Source: an uncultured archaeon
GTDB taxonomy: Archaea; Thermoproteota; Nitrososphaeria; Nitrososphaerales; CALBXV01
Reading direction: 5' to 3'
Assembly: GCA_937890045.1 (NCBI GenBank)
Contig: CALBXV010000009.1
Span: forward strand, 1-13,709
DNA: 13,709 bases
The translations under genes and the position numbers were made by a program. Below are positions 13,671-13,709 of this stretch, one piece after another. Numbering within the stretch: position 1 is the first letter of the stretch; every line of letters starts with the position of its first letter. The notes under the pieces are model-generated. The model saw only the letters and a program-made list of their open reading frames with translations. It was not told the origin of the DNA and did not search any database.

Positions 13671-13709
13671 GTACAGATATTTTGCACAGATATTTTGCAC
13701 AGATATTTT
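13671..13709. repeat. Tandem array: three copies of the same 13-bp unit, running into the window edge
   Basis: Plus strand: GTACAGATATTTT (13671-13683, one change), then two exact GCACAGATATTTT copies (13684-13696 and 13697-13709), which end exactly at the window edge, so more may follow. The unit and orientation are identical to the array at 3528-3579. The copy nearest to recA differs by one base and abuts the recA SD directly. Confidence 0.95.

Overview
The window is a densely packed piece of a tailed-phage genome (Caudoviricetes, free or as a prophage). Every supported gene lies on the minus strand, so the transcription order runs from the right edge to the left edge. The DNA is visibly AT-rich. 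Most genes have a clear Shine-Dalgarno (SD) sequence, and the one good promoter is of sigma70 type. A short lipoprotein with Ser after its lipobox Cys, plus a heptosyltransferase-like gene, would fit a Gram-negative host. The host itself cannot be named from this sequence.

Layout in transcription order. (1) Right edge: a tandem array of a 13-bp repeat, then a RecA-family recombinase, then a rho-independent terminator. (2) A sigma70 promoter with a perfect -35 box fires almost exactly at the ATG of the small terminase gene. It begins the packaging and head block: small terminase, large terminase, portal, a 56-residue Cys/His protein, a PAPS-reductase-like PP-loop enzyme, a prohead protease-scaffold fusion with a nested scaffold start, and the HK97-fold major capsid protein. 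(3) A perfect 32-nt palindrome follows the capsid gene. After it come three tiny genes: a lipoprotein, a 61-residue protein, and a 54-residue hydrophobic protein whose sequence was read directly from the gap. Then come two head-tail connector genes. (4) A second array of the same 13-bp repeat, flanked by perfect AT-rich palindromes, precedes a 783-residue protein with three successive GT2-like glycosyltransferase regions and a TPR-like tail. A candidate tail-completion protein and a GT9-like glycosyltransferase cut by the left edge follow.

The genes work together as follows. The terminase packages DNA through the portal. The protease-scaffold and nested scaffold assemble and mature the capsid. 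The connector proteins close the head and join it to the tail. The two glycosyltransferase genes interleave with neck/tail genes and suggest glycan modification of the virion or of the host surface. The PP-loop enzyme is a non-structural passenger in the head operon. The most unusual items are the two copies of the 13-bp array at distant module boundaries, the multi-glycosyltransferase protein, the apparently leaderless small terminase transcript, and the nested scaffold start. No stretch of more than about 170 bases lacks a gene. No tRNA, rRNA, CRISPR array or insertion sequence was seen.
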